A stretch of DNA of 39,811 nt from Chitinophagaceae bacterium (lineage in GTDB: Bacteria; Bacteroidota; Bacteroidia; Chitinophagales; Chitinophagaceae), in the NCBI GenBank assembly GCA_017998385.1, contig JAGODE010000008.1:1-39811 (forward strand), written 5' to 3'. The notes beneath the pieces were generated by a model that was not told the origin of the DNA, made no database searches, and saw only the letters and a program-made list of their open reading frames with translations. Positions within the stretch are counted from its first letter, which is position 1; each line of letters opens with the position of its first letter. Made by a program: the position numbers and the translations under genes. Positions 1-7,680 of this stretch are shown here, one piece after another.

Positions 1-2
1 CC

Positions 3-1577
3 TATGGGCAGGGTTTTTATATATATATGAATGGCGTTGTTAAAAAAATGCCGCTGGATAAACAGCAACATCTTTCCTTTACTCATTGTTTCTTACCTGA
101 TGAAAAAGGATATTGCTGGATCAGTACCAATCATGGTTTATTTAAAACTAGTTTCAGTGCGTTGATAGCCGCCTATGAAAACGATTTGCCGGAAATCTAT
201 TATCATTATTTCGGAAAGGAAGAGGGGATATTCAACACAGAGCTTAACGGCGGCTGCCAGCCCTGCGGATTAAAGATGAGCAGTGGTCTGTTTTCATTTC
301 CCTCGATGAATGGTGTGGTGGTATTTGACCCCGATGCGCTACATTCACCGCCGCCATCGAGCAGGATATTTGTGGATGAAGTGATCGCCGACACAATGCT
401 GTATCAACTGGATAACGGTTCATTGAAGAATTTATCCCCATTTTTTAGGGATTTGCGATTCACGCTTTCATTGCCGCATTATACCAATACTGAAAACATT
501 TATTTCTCTTACAAACTTGATCCTTACCACGACAACTGGCATTCGCATGATATCGTCAGAAATAACGTATTGCAATTCGGGCAATTGCCGCCGGGCAGTT
601 ACAAGCTATATCTCCGCGTGAGAAATGGCTTTGAGCCGGACCAGTTTCAGACAACGGTTATTGAGTTCAACGTACTGAAGCCATGGTACCACTCGGCCTG
701 GTTTTATACGGTGTGTATTGCAGCACTCATTTTAATGATATGGAGCCTGGTGCGATGGAGAACAGCGAGTATTGCAGCCAGGAAAAGGGAATTGCAGCTA
801 AAGGTAGATGAACAAACAAAGAGTATTGCCGAGCAAAGCAGGCAATTAGAAAAGCAGTTAGTGCAACAGGAGGAAGATAATAAGATCAAGTCGAGACTAA
901 TCGCTATTATCAGCCATGACATGATCACGCCACTCACGTTTATGTCGCTTGTTGGGAAAAAGATCAGGAATGCTTTTGCAGATAACGATCCCAATTACAA
1001 ACTGGCAGATACGTTGGTAACGGTAACGCAGGAACTCGAATCGTTGACGGTAAATATGCTCAATTGGATTCGTTTTCACCATGAGAAAGGCCAGATGCAG
1101 CCGGAGCGATTTGAATTACGTTCACTTGTTGCCGGCTCGGTTGAGATTATAACAACCTTAGCGGCCGGAAAGGGGGTTGAGCTGCAAAACGATATTCCAG
1201 CCAATACTTATATTGAGCAGCACAAAGAAGCGATTGCAGTGATTGTATATAATCTTGCCATGAATGCGATGAAGCATACGGATAGTGGGAATATCCGGAT
1301 CACGGGCCAGGCAAAAGATAGCGGCTACCTGCTTACCGTTAGTGACACCGGCAAAGGAATGACTGCTCAACTGGTTATGCTGTTGAATACGCAGGATTCT
1401 CTTATTTCCGAATATTCAATTGGTGAATCCAAAAAATTTCAGTTCGGTTTCCGCATTATAAAAGACCTGCTGAGGATCATCCAGGGAACTATGAAAGTAG
1501 AAAGTGAGCAGGGGCGGGGAACCCAGGTATCTATCTGGTTTCCCCTGCCCGGAGCCGGCCATGTGCAAAAAAACTGA
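3..1577 (+). CDS. Two-component sensor histidine kinase, 5'-truncated by the window edge
   Basis: The reading frame is open to the first base, so the N-terminus lies outside the window; the first visible ATG (27) is probably internal. Residues are numbered from that ATG. The visible start resembles the end of a beta-propeller of two-component-regulator repeats, followed by a Y_Y_Y-like Ig domain (about 130-215), one membrane segment (about 224-244), a coiled coil (250-285) and a HisKA helix with the H-box SHDMITPL, His297 being the predicted phosphorylation site. An HATPase domain follows, with an N-box (NLAMNAMKHT), a G1 box (DTGKGM) and a G2-like region (FGFRIIKDLL). This is the layout of one-piece sensor kinases common in Bacteroidota that sense a ligand in the periplasm, but without a fused AraC receiver. 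The regulator encoded 138 bases downstream is the likely partner. The ligand cannot be told from this fragment. Confidence 0.88.
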   Translation, partial: YGQGFYIYMNGVVKKMPLDKQQHLSFTHCFLPDEKGYCWISTNHGLFKTSFSALIAAYENDLPEIYYHYFGKEEGIFNTELNGGCQPCGLKMSSGLFSFPSMNGVVVFDPDALHSPPPSSRIFVDEVIADTMLYQLDNGSLKNLSPFFRDLRFTLSLPHYTNTENIYFSYKLDPYHDNWHSHDIVRNNVLQFGQLPPGSYKLYLRVRNGFEPDQFQTTVIEFNVLKPWYHSAWFYTVCIAALILMIWSLVRWRTASIAARKRELQLKVDEQTKSIAEQSRQLEKQLVQQEEDNKIKSRLIAIISHDMITPLTFMSLVGKKIRNAFADNDPNYKLADTLVTVTQELESLTVNMLNWIRFHHEKGQMQPERFELRSLVAGSVEIITTLAAGKGVELQNDIPANTYIEQHKEAIAVIVYNLAMNAMKHTDSGNIRITGQAKDSGYLLTVSDTGKGMTAQLVMLLNTQDSLISEYSIGESKKFQFGFRIIKDLLRIIQGTMKVESEQGRGTQVSIWFPLPGAGHVQKN

Positions 1578-1715
1578 TTTTCGGTTTAAACTTTTAACGA
1601 CGCCAGCGCACATCCATGATCGTTCTCTAAATTCCGGCTTTATTATATATCTTGTAGCCGTCTTCGGTCGTAAGCGACCGTTGGTAATCCTTGCATCCTA
1701 AAGAATATACTGTTT

Positions 1716-2342
1716 ATGGAATGTATTTTAATTGCGGACGATCACGAGATCGTGCGCAGCGGGATCCGGCTCATGATAGAGAGTTTCTCTAAAGAATATG
1801 ATTGCATAGAAGCCTCCACCTCTAAAGAAGTAATGCAATTGTTATCTGCCCGCAGGGTAAATACGCTGATCCTCGACATGTTCCTCGCCGATGGCAGCAT
1901 GCTATCAACTGTTGAATATATTATTCAGTTATATCCGCTCACCAATATCCTGGTTTATTCAACCAACTCGGAAAGTATTTATGGCAAACGGCTGATTCAA
2001 AAAGGAGCGAAGGGGTTTGTATGCAAAAGAACTTCGCTTGGTGAATTGGAAAAAGCGATACGCACCGTGTTGCAAGGTGAAATTTATTTAAGCCAGGAAT
2101 TGAAAGCTTCTTTATTACAACCTGCAAAATCATCTGCATTACAAAACCCCATTGAAGGGCTTTCAGACAGGGAACTGGAAGTGGTAGAATACATCGTGAT
2201 GGGAATGGGCACCAAAGAAATAGCGGAGAAAATGTCGCTCGATGTTACCACTATCAGCACTTATCGCCGCCGGGCATCCGAAAAATTAGGGGTTCAGAAT
2301 CTGATCGACTTAAAAGAAAAGTTTTTACTATATAAGATGTGA
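1716..2342 (+). CDS. NarL/LuxR-family response regulator
   Basis: The 208-residue protein has a CheY-like receiver (about 1-120) with the acidic pair in ADDHE and the phosphoacceptor Asp54 in LILDMFLADG. A C-terminal LuxR-type helix-turn-helix (about 145-205) contains LSDRELEVVEYIVMGMGTKEIAEKM and the recognition-helix region VTTISTYRRRASEKLGV. Length and order are normal for the NarL/FixJ class. It follows the sensor kinase on the same strand, so the two most likely form one phosphorelay. The target genes are not evident: the island boundary starts about 400 bases downstream, so a former neighbour may have been separated from this pair. Confidence 0.92.
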   Translation: MECILIADDHEIVRSGIRLMIESFSKEYDCIEASTSKEVMQLLSARRVNTLILDMFLADGSMLSTVEYIIQLYPLTNILVYSTNSESIYGKRLIQKGAKGFVCKRTSLGELEKAIRTVLQGEIYLSQELKASLLQPAKSSALQNPIEGLSDRELEVVEYIVMGMGTKEIAEKMSLDVTTISTYRRRASEKLGVQNLIDLKEKFLLYKM

Positions 2343-2700
2343 GATTCGTAAATGAGTACTTCAGCAATTGCCGTTGCTTTACCCATCTTCCAGGTCGTTG
2401 CTGCCCCGGTTCAAAATAGCGGTACAAAAAGTTGGCGATCAGCTTACGGGGGCGGTCCACCGCCTGGATGACCTTTTTAAATGACTCCATTCCTCCGGGT
2501 ACCAGGCTAATTTCTATGAAACAAATTTGGTGGATTATAAGAAAATAATGGGTTAACCTACTTAAATAAATATAGGGCATTGCAGAAAGCCCCATGTTAG
2601 CGGGAGTTTTTTAGATGTTCAAATCAGATTTGTTAATTGTTGTATTTTGTTTAATCCATCTTTCTGCTAAGCGCTTCAATTAAAGGCAATACGGAGCAAA
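2343..2700. other. Intergenic stretch with a possible decayed reading frame on the minus strand
   Basis: No intact gene is visible. On the minus strand, about 2530 to 2345, there is an open stretch with protein-like composition (for example SFKKVIQAVDRPRKLIANF and LYRYFEPGQQRPGRWVK). It has no convincing start and its 3' end runs into the regulator gene. It looks richer in GC than the island to its right. I do not recognise the family. It may be a remnant of a gene disrupted before or during island insertion. Confidence 0.25.
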
Positions 2701-2704
2701 ATAA

Positions 2705-2742
2705 AACCGGAACTTCTGAGGTGATACTCAAAAATTCCGGTT
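2705..2742 (-). terminator. Terminator downstream of the tRNA-Arg remnant
   Basis: AACCGGAA (2705-2712) and TTCCGGTT (2735-2742) form an 8-bp perfect stem. On the minus strand the hairpin is followed by TTTTATTTTG. It lies directly downstream, on the tRNA strand, of the tRNA 3'-end fragment at 2744-2770. That is where a terminator of an original, uninterrupted tRNA-Arg gene would be. Confidence 0.6.
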
Positions 2743-2743
2743 G

Positions 2744-2770
2744 GGTAGCCTCGTTTGGAATCGAACCTAT
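2744..2770 (-). pseudogene. Partial tRNA-Arg 3' end, distal attachment-site remnant
   Basis: The plus-strand text reads GGTAGCCTCG, three unmatched bases, then GGAATCGAACCT. Both blocks match the intact tRNA-Arg at 10169-10192 in the same order and orientation: the encoded ACC of the 3' tail, the 3' acceptor strand, and the T-loop. The three T-stem bases between them differ, and the T-stem is no longer fully paired. The rest of the tRNA (anticodon and D arms, 5' acceptor strand) is absent. As a direct repeat of the tRNA 3' end on the far side of an integrase-bearing segment, it fits an att site left by tRNA-targeted integration. Confidence 0.6.
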
Positions 2771-3128
2771 GATTAAATATCAGTAAGTTATTCAACCTTC
2801 TTAAATGAAGTATTTTAACTAGTAGTGTCGAATGTCTGAAATCTTACATCAGTGATCCTAACCAGTTTTTTCTCAAATTTCCTGAATCTTATTCATATTC
2901 ATAACGATCAAGATTCGAGCAGGATGGGTATAAACCAGTGCGGAAATAAGCCAGTTCACTCAAGCCAATTGTACTCGGATCAAGCGCAAGTAAAAGACCT
3001 TGATAAATGCAGAAATGGAGTGAATCATGGGAATTCGGAAATGGGGATACTGTTGAAAGCTGACTGATATAGGGTTTGTTTGCGATTTTCACATTCTGGC
3101 AAATCGTATTTTATTTTTCTTTAGCCAT
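2771..3128. other. Island left end, no recognisable gene
   Basis: AT-rich sequence between the attachment remnant and the AbiE promoter. Short open frames exist on both strands (about 2852-3067 plus and 2889-3092 minus). They overlap each other, have no recognisable motif and show no clear coding signature. I see nothing else that I can support. Confidence 0.4.
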
Positions 3129-3129
3129 G

Positions 3130-3144
3130 CGGCGATCATCGCCG
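3130..3144. promoter_or_regulatory. Palindromic operator copy 1 upstream of abiEi
   Basis: CGGCGATCATCGCCG is a perfect 15-bp palindrome around a single central base. The same palindrome with the other central base recurs at 3194-3208. The centres are 64 bp apart, about six helical turns, and the copies flank the predicted promoter. AbiEi-type antitoxins are known to repress their own operon by binding inverted repeats, so these are the best candidate operators. Confidence 0.65.
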
Positions 3145-3156
3145 GTAAGTCTATAG

Positions 3157-3187
3157 TTTGTAAAGAAAGATTGTTTGCATACATTTG
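3157..3187 (+). promoter_or_regulatory. Bacteroidota-type promoter of the abiE operon
   Basis: TTTG at 3157-3160, a 19-base spacer, and TACATTTG at 3180-3187 match the Bacteroidota housekeeping consensus (TTTG, 17-23 bases, TAnnTTTG). Transcription would start around 3193, inside operator copy 2. The gene start at 3229 is therefore preceded by a leader of about 35 bases. Confidence 0.7.
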
Positions 3188-3193
3188 CCTTTG

Positions 3194-3208
3194 CGGCGAT
3201 GATCGCCG
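3194..3208. promoter_or_regulatory. Palindromic operator copy 2, at the predicted start of transcription
   Basis: CGGCGATGATCGCCG differs from copy 1 (3130-3144) only in its central base. It overlaps the expected transcription start, so a bound protein would block RNA polymerase. It also lies inside the longest possible reading frame of the downstream gene, which is one reason to place the true start later, at 3229. Confidence 0.65.
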
Positions 3209-3228
3209 TAATAATTAATTTTTGTAAA

Positions 3229-4035
3229 ATGCCTCTTAATAAACAAAGAAGAGTAATTATCTCTCACGTTATCGGGGAGGGCATGATTGTACCGAGAAAA
3301 TGGTTTAGCCAGCAAAAGTTAGCTGACCTGAGGCTCGGTAGGCATGCAATAGATAACCTGCTTAAAAGCAATGAATTATATATTATTTCCAAAGGGGTTT
3401 ACGCTAGATCCGGAACAACTCCCACATGGGAAACAGTATTATATTCATTACAAAAGTACTTTTCTCTGGATGTGGTAGCAGGGGGAATAACAGCTCTTGA
3501 ATTGATGGGATATGGGCATTATGCCAATTTGAAAGGAGTAGCCAGGATACATCTATATTCTTCAATGAAACTGCCTAAATGGATTCACGAGGCTCCTTAT
3601 GACGTGGAATTTATCGAGCATTCTAATAAAGAATTGTTGGGCAGAGGAGAAAAGAATATATCTGCTTTTTCTCTTTCTCAATATTCTGTTTCTTATAGTT
3701 GGCGGAAAGATGCCCCTCCGCTTTTAATATCAGGGCCGGAAAGAGCTTTGCTGGAAATAATTTCGGGAATACCCAAATATATATCGGCAGAACATGCTTA
3801 TCAGCTTATGCAGGGTCTTACCACCTTATCGCCAGATAAAATGCAGGAGTTATTGGAAAATTGTAATTCAATCAAAATGCGCCGCTTATTTTTTTGGCTT
3901 GCTGATCATTTTAATTATACCTGGCTGAAAAAAATTGATCGCAGCAAAATTAATCTTGGGATGGGTAACAGAGTTATTGTAAAAGGAGGGAAATTTAATA
4001 AACAATATAAGATTACTGTGCCGGAGCAATTATGA
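3229..4035 (+). CDS. abiEi: AbiEi-type antitoxin / transcriptional regulator
   Basis: The 268-residue protein resembles the AbiEi antitoxin family of type IV toxin-antitoxin systems: an N-terminal winged-helix region (about 10-65, including FSQQKLADLRLGRHAIDNLLKSN reading into ISKGVYARSG), then the larger C-terminal antitoxin domain. AbiEi proteins repress the operon and neutralise the AbiEii toxin without stable complex formation. I chose ATG 3229 over 3175 because the earlier start would place the promoter and operator 2 against or inside the coding sequence. It overlaps the toxin gene by 4 bases (ATGA), indicating translational coupling. Two palindromes flank its promoter and suggest autoregulation. 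Confidence 0.85.
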   Translation: MPLNKQRRVIISHVIGEGMIVPRKWFSQQKLADLRLGRHAIDNLLKSNELYIISKGVYARSGTTPTWETVLYSLQKYFSLDVVAGGITALELMGYGHYANLKGVARIHLYSSMKLPKWIHEAPYDVEFIEHSNKELLGRGEKNISAFSLSQYSVSYSWRKDAPPLLISGPERALLEIISGIPKYISAEHAYQLMQGLTTLSPDKMQELLENCNSIKMRRLFFWLADHFNYTWLKKIDRSKINLGMGNRVIVKGGKFNKQYKITVPEQL

Positions 4036-4955
4036 ATGTAGATACAATCTATTACAAACAGGTTCAATTATTGGTTCGGGTTCTTCCTTTGATTGCAACA
4101 GAAGATTGTTTTGCTTTAAAAGGCGGAACAGCCATTAACCTTTTTGTTCGCAATATGCCCAGGCTTTCCGTTGATATTGATCTGGTTTATTTGCCCATGG
4201 ATGATCGCAAAAGCGCGTTGGAAAAAATCAGGGCGGCTCTTACCCGCATAAGTCAATTAATTGAAAAAGCAATTCCGCAAGCTCATGTGCAAAATGCGCA
4301 TGAACAAAGCAACGCTTTACGTTTGATTGTAGAGCAAAAAGGTGTTAGAATTAAAATTGAATTATCACCGGTAATCCGGGGAACAGTATTCGGTGAAAAA
4401 ATTTTACCGATCACCAAGATGGCGGCTGAACATTTTGGATATGTGGAATTTCCTGTTGTGTCGTTGCCGGATCTATATGCCGGAAAAATTGCGGCAGCTC
4501 TTGACAGGCAACACCCCAGGGATTTGTATGATGTCAAATTTCTATTCGAAAATGAAGGGTTCACAGACGATTTTCGCAAAACATTTCTTGTGTATCTGAT
4601 AAGTCACCAACGACCAATGGCAGAACTCCTTAAACCTAATTTTAAAGAGCTAAAAGAAGTTTATGAAAATGAATTTGTTCAAATGACCGCACACAAAATT
4701 ACGCTGGAGGAATTGATAGAAACAAGAAAGCGGCTAGTAGAGATAATACATGAAACAATGACGAGTGAGGAAAAGCAATTTCTTTTGAGCTTTAAATCCT
4801 TGAAACCAGATTGGACTTTGTTGGGGTTGGAAAATGTTGAAGCGATATCCCAATTGCCATCAGTACGCTGGAAGATTATAAATCTCGAAAAGCTGGATGG
4901 AAAGAAACGTAAAGAAGCTTTTGATAAGCTAAAAAAAATATTAAGGATTGATTAA
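4032..4955 (+). CDS. abiEii: AbiEii-type nucleotidyltransferase toxin
   Basis: The 307-residue protein has the polymerase-beta-like nucleotidyltransferase signature of the AbiEii/AbiGii family: KGGTAINLF (30-38), the metal-binding pair DID at 48-50, the third acidic position Glu110 in IKIELS, and the family-specific block YAGKIAAALDRQHPRDLYD near 155-172. Family members act as growth-inhibiting toxins and some transfer nucleotides to tRNA 3' ends. That target is known for relatives and not visible here. The gene is translationally coupled to the antitoxin. All key residues are present, so the toxin is probably active. The next gene starts 46 bases downstream on the same strand. Confidence 0.9.
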   Translation: MNVDTIYYKQVQLLVRVLPLIATEDCFALKGGTAINLFVRNMPRLSVDIDLVYLPMDDRKSALEKIRAALTRISQLIEKAIPQAHVQNAHEQSNALRLIVEQKGVRIKIELSPVIRGTVFGEKILPITKMAAEHFGYVEFPVVSLPDLYAGKIAAALDRQHPRDLYDVKFLFENEGFTDDFRKTFLVYLISHQRPMAELLKPNFKELKEVYENEFVQMTAHKITLEELIETRKRLVEIIHETMTSEEKQFLLSFKSLKPDWTLLGLENVEAISQLPSVRWKIINLEKLDGKKRKEAFDKLKKILRID

Positions 4956-5001
4956 AGAAAGGAAACAAATTCATTAGTAACTGCCTTATCAACTATGTTA
5001 T

Positions 5002-7674
5002 ATGCAAGCCGCCATTCAAAAACAATTAGAAATTTTAAAGTCTCTCTGTTTTAACCTGTTTAGCAGGTATAAAGGAAAAAGCCGGGCAGTCATTCTCCCT
5101 GCTATTCTTGTTTTAACCCTTTTAGTATTTACTGATAAATTCTCTGAGATTGTATCGGCTGTTTTGGCAAAGCCATTACTTTCTACAGTGCATACTTCCA
5201 CTTTGGTAATTGATATTATCTGCCTGCTTTCGGGGTTTTTCGTAATAATATTTTTTATCAGAAAAGGAATAAACCTTGTTCGTCTATCTGTAGTACTGGA
5301 GCTGTATGTTTTTACAATTACTTTCATTTATCTTTTTTTTAGATTTATTGACAAATCCAGATATGAGTTTCTTCCGTTTCACTTAGGTATATTGGATCAC
5401 ATACGGTTGACAGATATTTTGCTCTCGTTTGTCATTGGGGTCTTATGTTATTATATATTTTATTCAGCTAAATTTATTAAGCAATACAAGCATCAGCCTT
5501 CACCGAAAGAGGGTTTTTTTACTGACACGCCTATAGTTCTACAGGAATCAACTGATATTCTTGGAAGATTTGGATATATTAAGGACTTGGCAGAAAAGAT
5601 TCTTGCCACAAATTCACCCAGTCATTCATTTGCGATAGGTGTTATTGGGCAATGGGGTACAGGCAAAACAACATTTCTTTCAACTTTAGAGCACATACTT
5701 AAGAAGGAGGAACAAATTGTTCAACTTAGATTTAATCCCTGGGTAAGCAGGAATGTCGATAATATAACTGCAATTTTCTTCTCGGATTTAGCAGCAAGGC
5801 TTTCCAAATTTGATGAATCTTTGAAAAAAGAAGTTATTGATTATAGCAAGGAATTACTTCAAGTGATAGATAACAGTGCCATTGCTACTATAAAAAGCTT
5901 TTTTGAACTCTCGGCAAAGGAAAAAGAACTACATGAGCAATATGAAATCATAAATGCGAGCATCCAACGCTTAAAAAAAGGAATAGTTGTTTATATAGAT
6001 GATGTTGATCGGCTAGACAAAAAAGAAGTAGTGGAAGTTCTTCGCATAGTGCGTAACACTGCCAATTTCGGTAATATGTTTTTTGTTGTTGCTTTTGACA
6101 AATCCTACGTCACAGCAAGTGTAAATGAGGCTTTAATTAATAGCAGTGAAAAGTATTTGGAAAAAATATTTCAATTGGAATATTTTTTGCCTCTGCATCC
6201 CAATAAATTGATTTACAAAACTGAGTTGTTAAATAATCTTAGATTATATGTTCCTGAAGCCTGCTTGCCGGTTTTAGATTATATTGAGAAACCTACTTCA
6301 ACTTTTTTAGGGGGATTCGAGATTCTTCCCAATATCACAGACTATATAACTACATTCAGGGATGTGAACAGGTTCATGAATGTTTTTTTATTGAACTATG
6401 ATCGTATCAAGAACAACATTTATTTACCGGATTATATTTCAATTTGTCTTTTGCGATTAAAATTTCCAGAATTATATCAGTCGCTGTATTACAATAGAAG
6501 GCATTTCCTGACTACTTCTACGGGCCATGAGATATTTGAGAATATTGTTGGAGAGCTCTTTCTTCGATTCGAGGACAAAGGAAATACCGACCTCAAAAAA
6601 ACAGAGCTTTATAAATATTTGAAAATTCACTATAAAGAATTTGCGATTAGTGAAAATGATGTTGAGAATGCTGTTATGTTGGTTCATTCAATATTCACTG
6701 CTCCCAATTCAGCTATCGGTACAAATAGCGGAAGAAGGGCGCTTTACAATCATCATTTAACAGTAACGGAAGCCTCCTTTTTTGATAGGTATTTTGATTT
6801 TTCTTTAGCAGGGAGACTTGACCAGGTTGAGTTTGATTCAGCGTTGACGTTACCTATTGAATCACTGGAAAAGAAGATTGTAGAATGGAATACTACCCGG
6901 GAAGTATCCACTGACTTAATTGTTAATTTGGAAAATGTTGGAATACCTAATAATCAGGACGAGTTTGAAAAACTAATAAAAGCAATAGTTTATCTTACCT
7001 ATTTGCCTATTCCTCAAAATCCCAATCACGACCACTCATATAGTATTGAAGATTTTTACAAGAAATTGGGAGGCAAAGCTGATGACAAAAACAGTGTTAT
7101 CAGAACGATATATAAAGATGATAAAGAAAAATTTAGGGAGTTTTTCAAAAGTCTTTATTTTTTATACTCCAAAACAGGGAAGTGGAATTTTATTCATGAG
7201 TTTGCAGTCAGGCTCATTAAGGATTATAATGATGATTTTATAGTAAGCCATGCAGAACTGAAAGAGTTATTAAAAGAAAGTTTTCTGACATCTGTTGCGC
7301 AAGCAACTGAACTTACATACGATCTCATGCAATTTTATAATCATGCTATAAGAGTTTTTCAACAGGAGGATTCAGGGCAAACTACGATTGTTCCAGAGGG
7401 AAAAGGAATTGAAATGACAAATGAGTTTAAAAAACTAATTAATTCGAGTTTGTCAATTTTTCTTAACTGGAATATATTCAGAGAGGGGCCATCGGGCGGA
7501 TTTCGCATAGGTGGATGGGACAAGGTAATTTATGGAACAGAGGACGCCTTTAATGAAATTGTAGAAAAACACAAAGATGAACCGATAGTACAGGAATACA
7601 TTCAATTTCGGAATGCCTATAAAATAGCAAACCATCCAATTGATTTCAAATTTGAATTACTAAAACCGTTATGA
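5002..7674 (+). CDS. KAP-family P-loop NTPase with N-terminal membrane helices
   Basis: The 890-residue protein starts with about four hydrophobic segments (roughly 28-55, 66-90, 96-118 and 133-155) and a KAP NTPase domain. Walker A is GQWGTGKTTF with Lys222; Walker B is VVYIDDVDRLDKKE with Asp333, Asp334 and Asp336. The DDVDRL form is typical of KAP ATPases. Insertion of membrane helices is a known KAP feature, and here they precede the Walker A motif. KAP NTPases occur in animal signalling scaffolds and, sporadically, in bacterial defence loci. The C-terminal 500 residues show no recognisable enzymatic motif. The gene follows abiEii by 46 bases and may be in the same transcript. Its stop codon is 6 bases from that of the convergent HExxH gene. 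A role in defence is an inference from context. Confidence 0.85.
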   Translation: MQAAIQKQLEILKSLCFNLFSRYKGKSRAVILPAILVLTLLVFTDKFSEIVSAVLAKPLLSTVHTSTLVIDIICLLSGFFVIIFFIRKGINLVRLSVVLELYVFTITFIYLFFRFIDKSRYEFLPFHLGILDHIRLTDILLSFVIGVLCYYIFYSAKFIKQYKHQPSPKEGFFTDTPIVLQESTDILGRFGYIKDLAEKILATNSPSHSFAIGVIGQWGTGKTTFLSTLEHILKKEEQIVQLRFNPWVSRNVDNITAIFFSDLAARLSKFDESLKKEVIDYSKELLQVIDNSAIATIKSFFELSAKEKELHEQYEIINASIQRLKKGIVVYIDDVDRLDKKEVVEVLRIVRNTANFGNMFFVVAFDKSYVTASVNEALINSSEKYLEKIFQLEYFLPLHPNKLIYKTELLNNLRLYVPEACLPVLDYIEKPTSTFLGGFEILPNITDYITTFRDVNRFMNVFLLNYDRIKNNIYLPDYISICLLRLKFPELYQSLYYNRRHFLTTSTGHEIFENIVGELFLRFEDKGNTDLKKTELYKYLKIHYKEFAISENDVENAVMLVHSIFTAPNSAIGTNSGRRALYNHHLTVTEASFFDRYFDFSLAGRLDQVEFDSALTLPIESLEKKIVEWNTTREVSTDLIVNLENVGIPNNQDEFEKLIKAIVYLTYLPIPQNPNHDHSYSIEDFYKKLGGKADDKNSVIRTIYKDDKEKFREFFKSLYFLYSKTGKWNFIHEFAVRLIKDYNDDFIVSHAELKELLKESFLTSVAQATELTYDLMQFYNHAIRVFQQEDSGQTTIVPEGKGIEMTNEFKKLINSSLSIFLNWNIFREGPSGGFRIGGWDKVIYGTEDAFNEIVEKHKDEPIVQEYIQFRNAYKIANHPIDFKFELLKPL

Positions 7675-7680
7675 CCACTA

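Noticed and set aside
2744..2820. A second functional tRNA-Arg
   Set aside because: Only the 3' acceptor strand and T-loop are present. The T-stem does not pair fully, and the D and anticodon arms cannot be found.
2852..3092. Small genes on either strand at the island left end
   Set aside because: The two frames overlap, neither has a motif or a ribosome-binding signal, and both are within the range of chance in AT-rich DNA.
3175..3228. The longer start of the AbiEi gene
   Set aside because: It would place the -7 promoter box and the second palindrome at or inside the coding sequence, and the extra residues are not family-like.
5002..7674. The KAP NTPase as an AbiE system component
   Set aside because: AbiE systems are normally two-gene units. 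Proximity alone does not show a shared function, so it is offered only as a neighbouring candidate.
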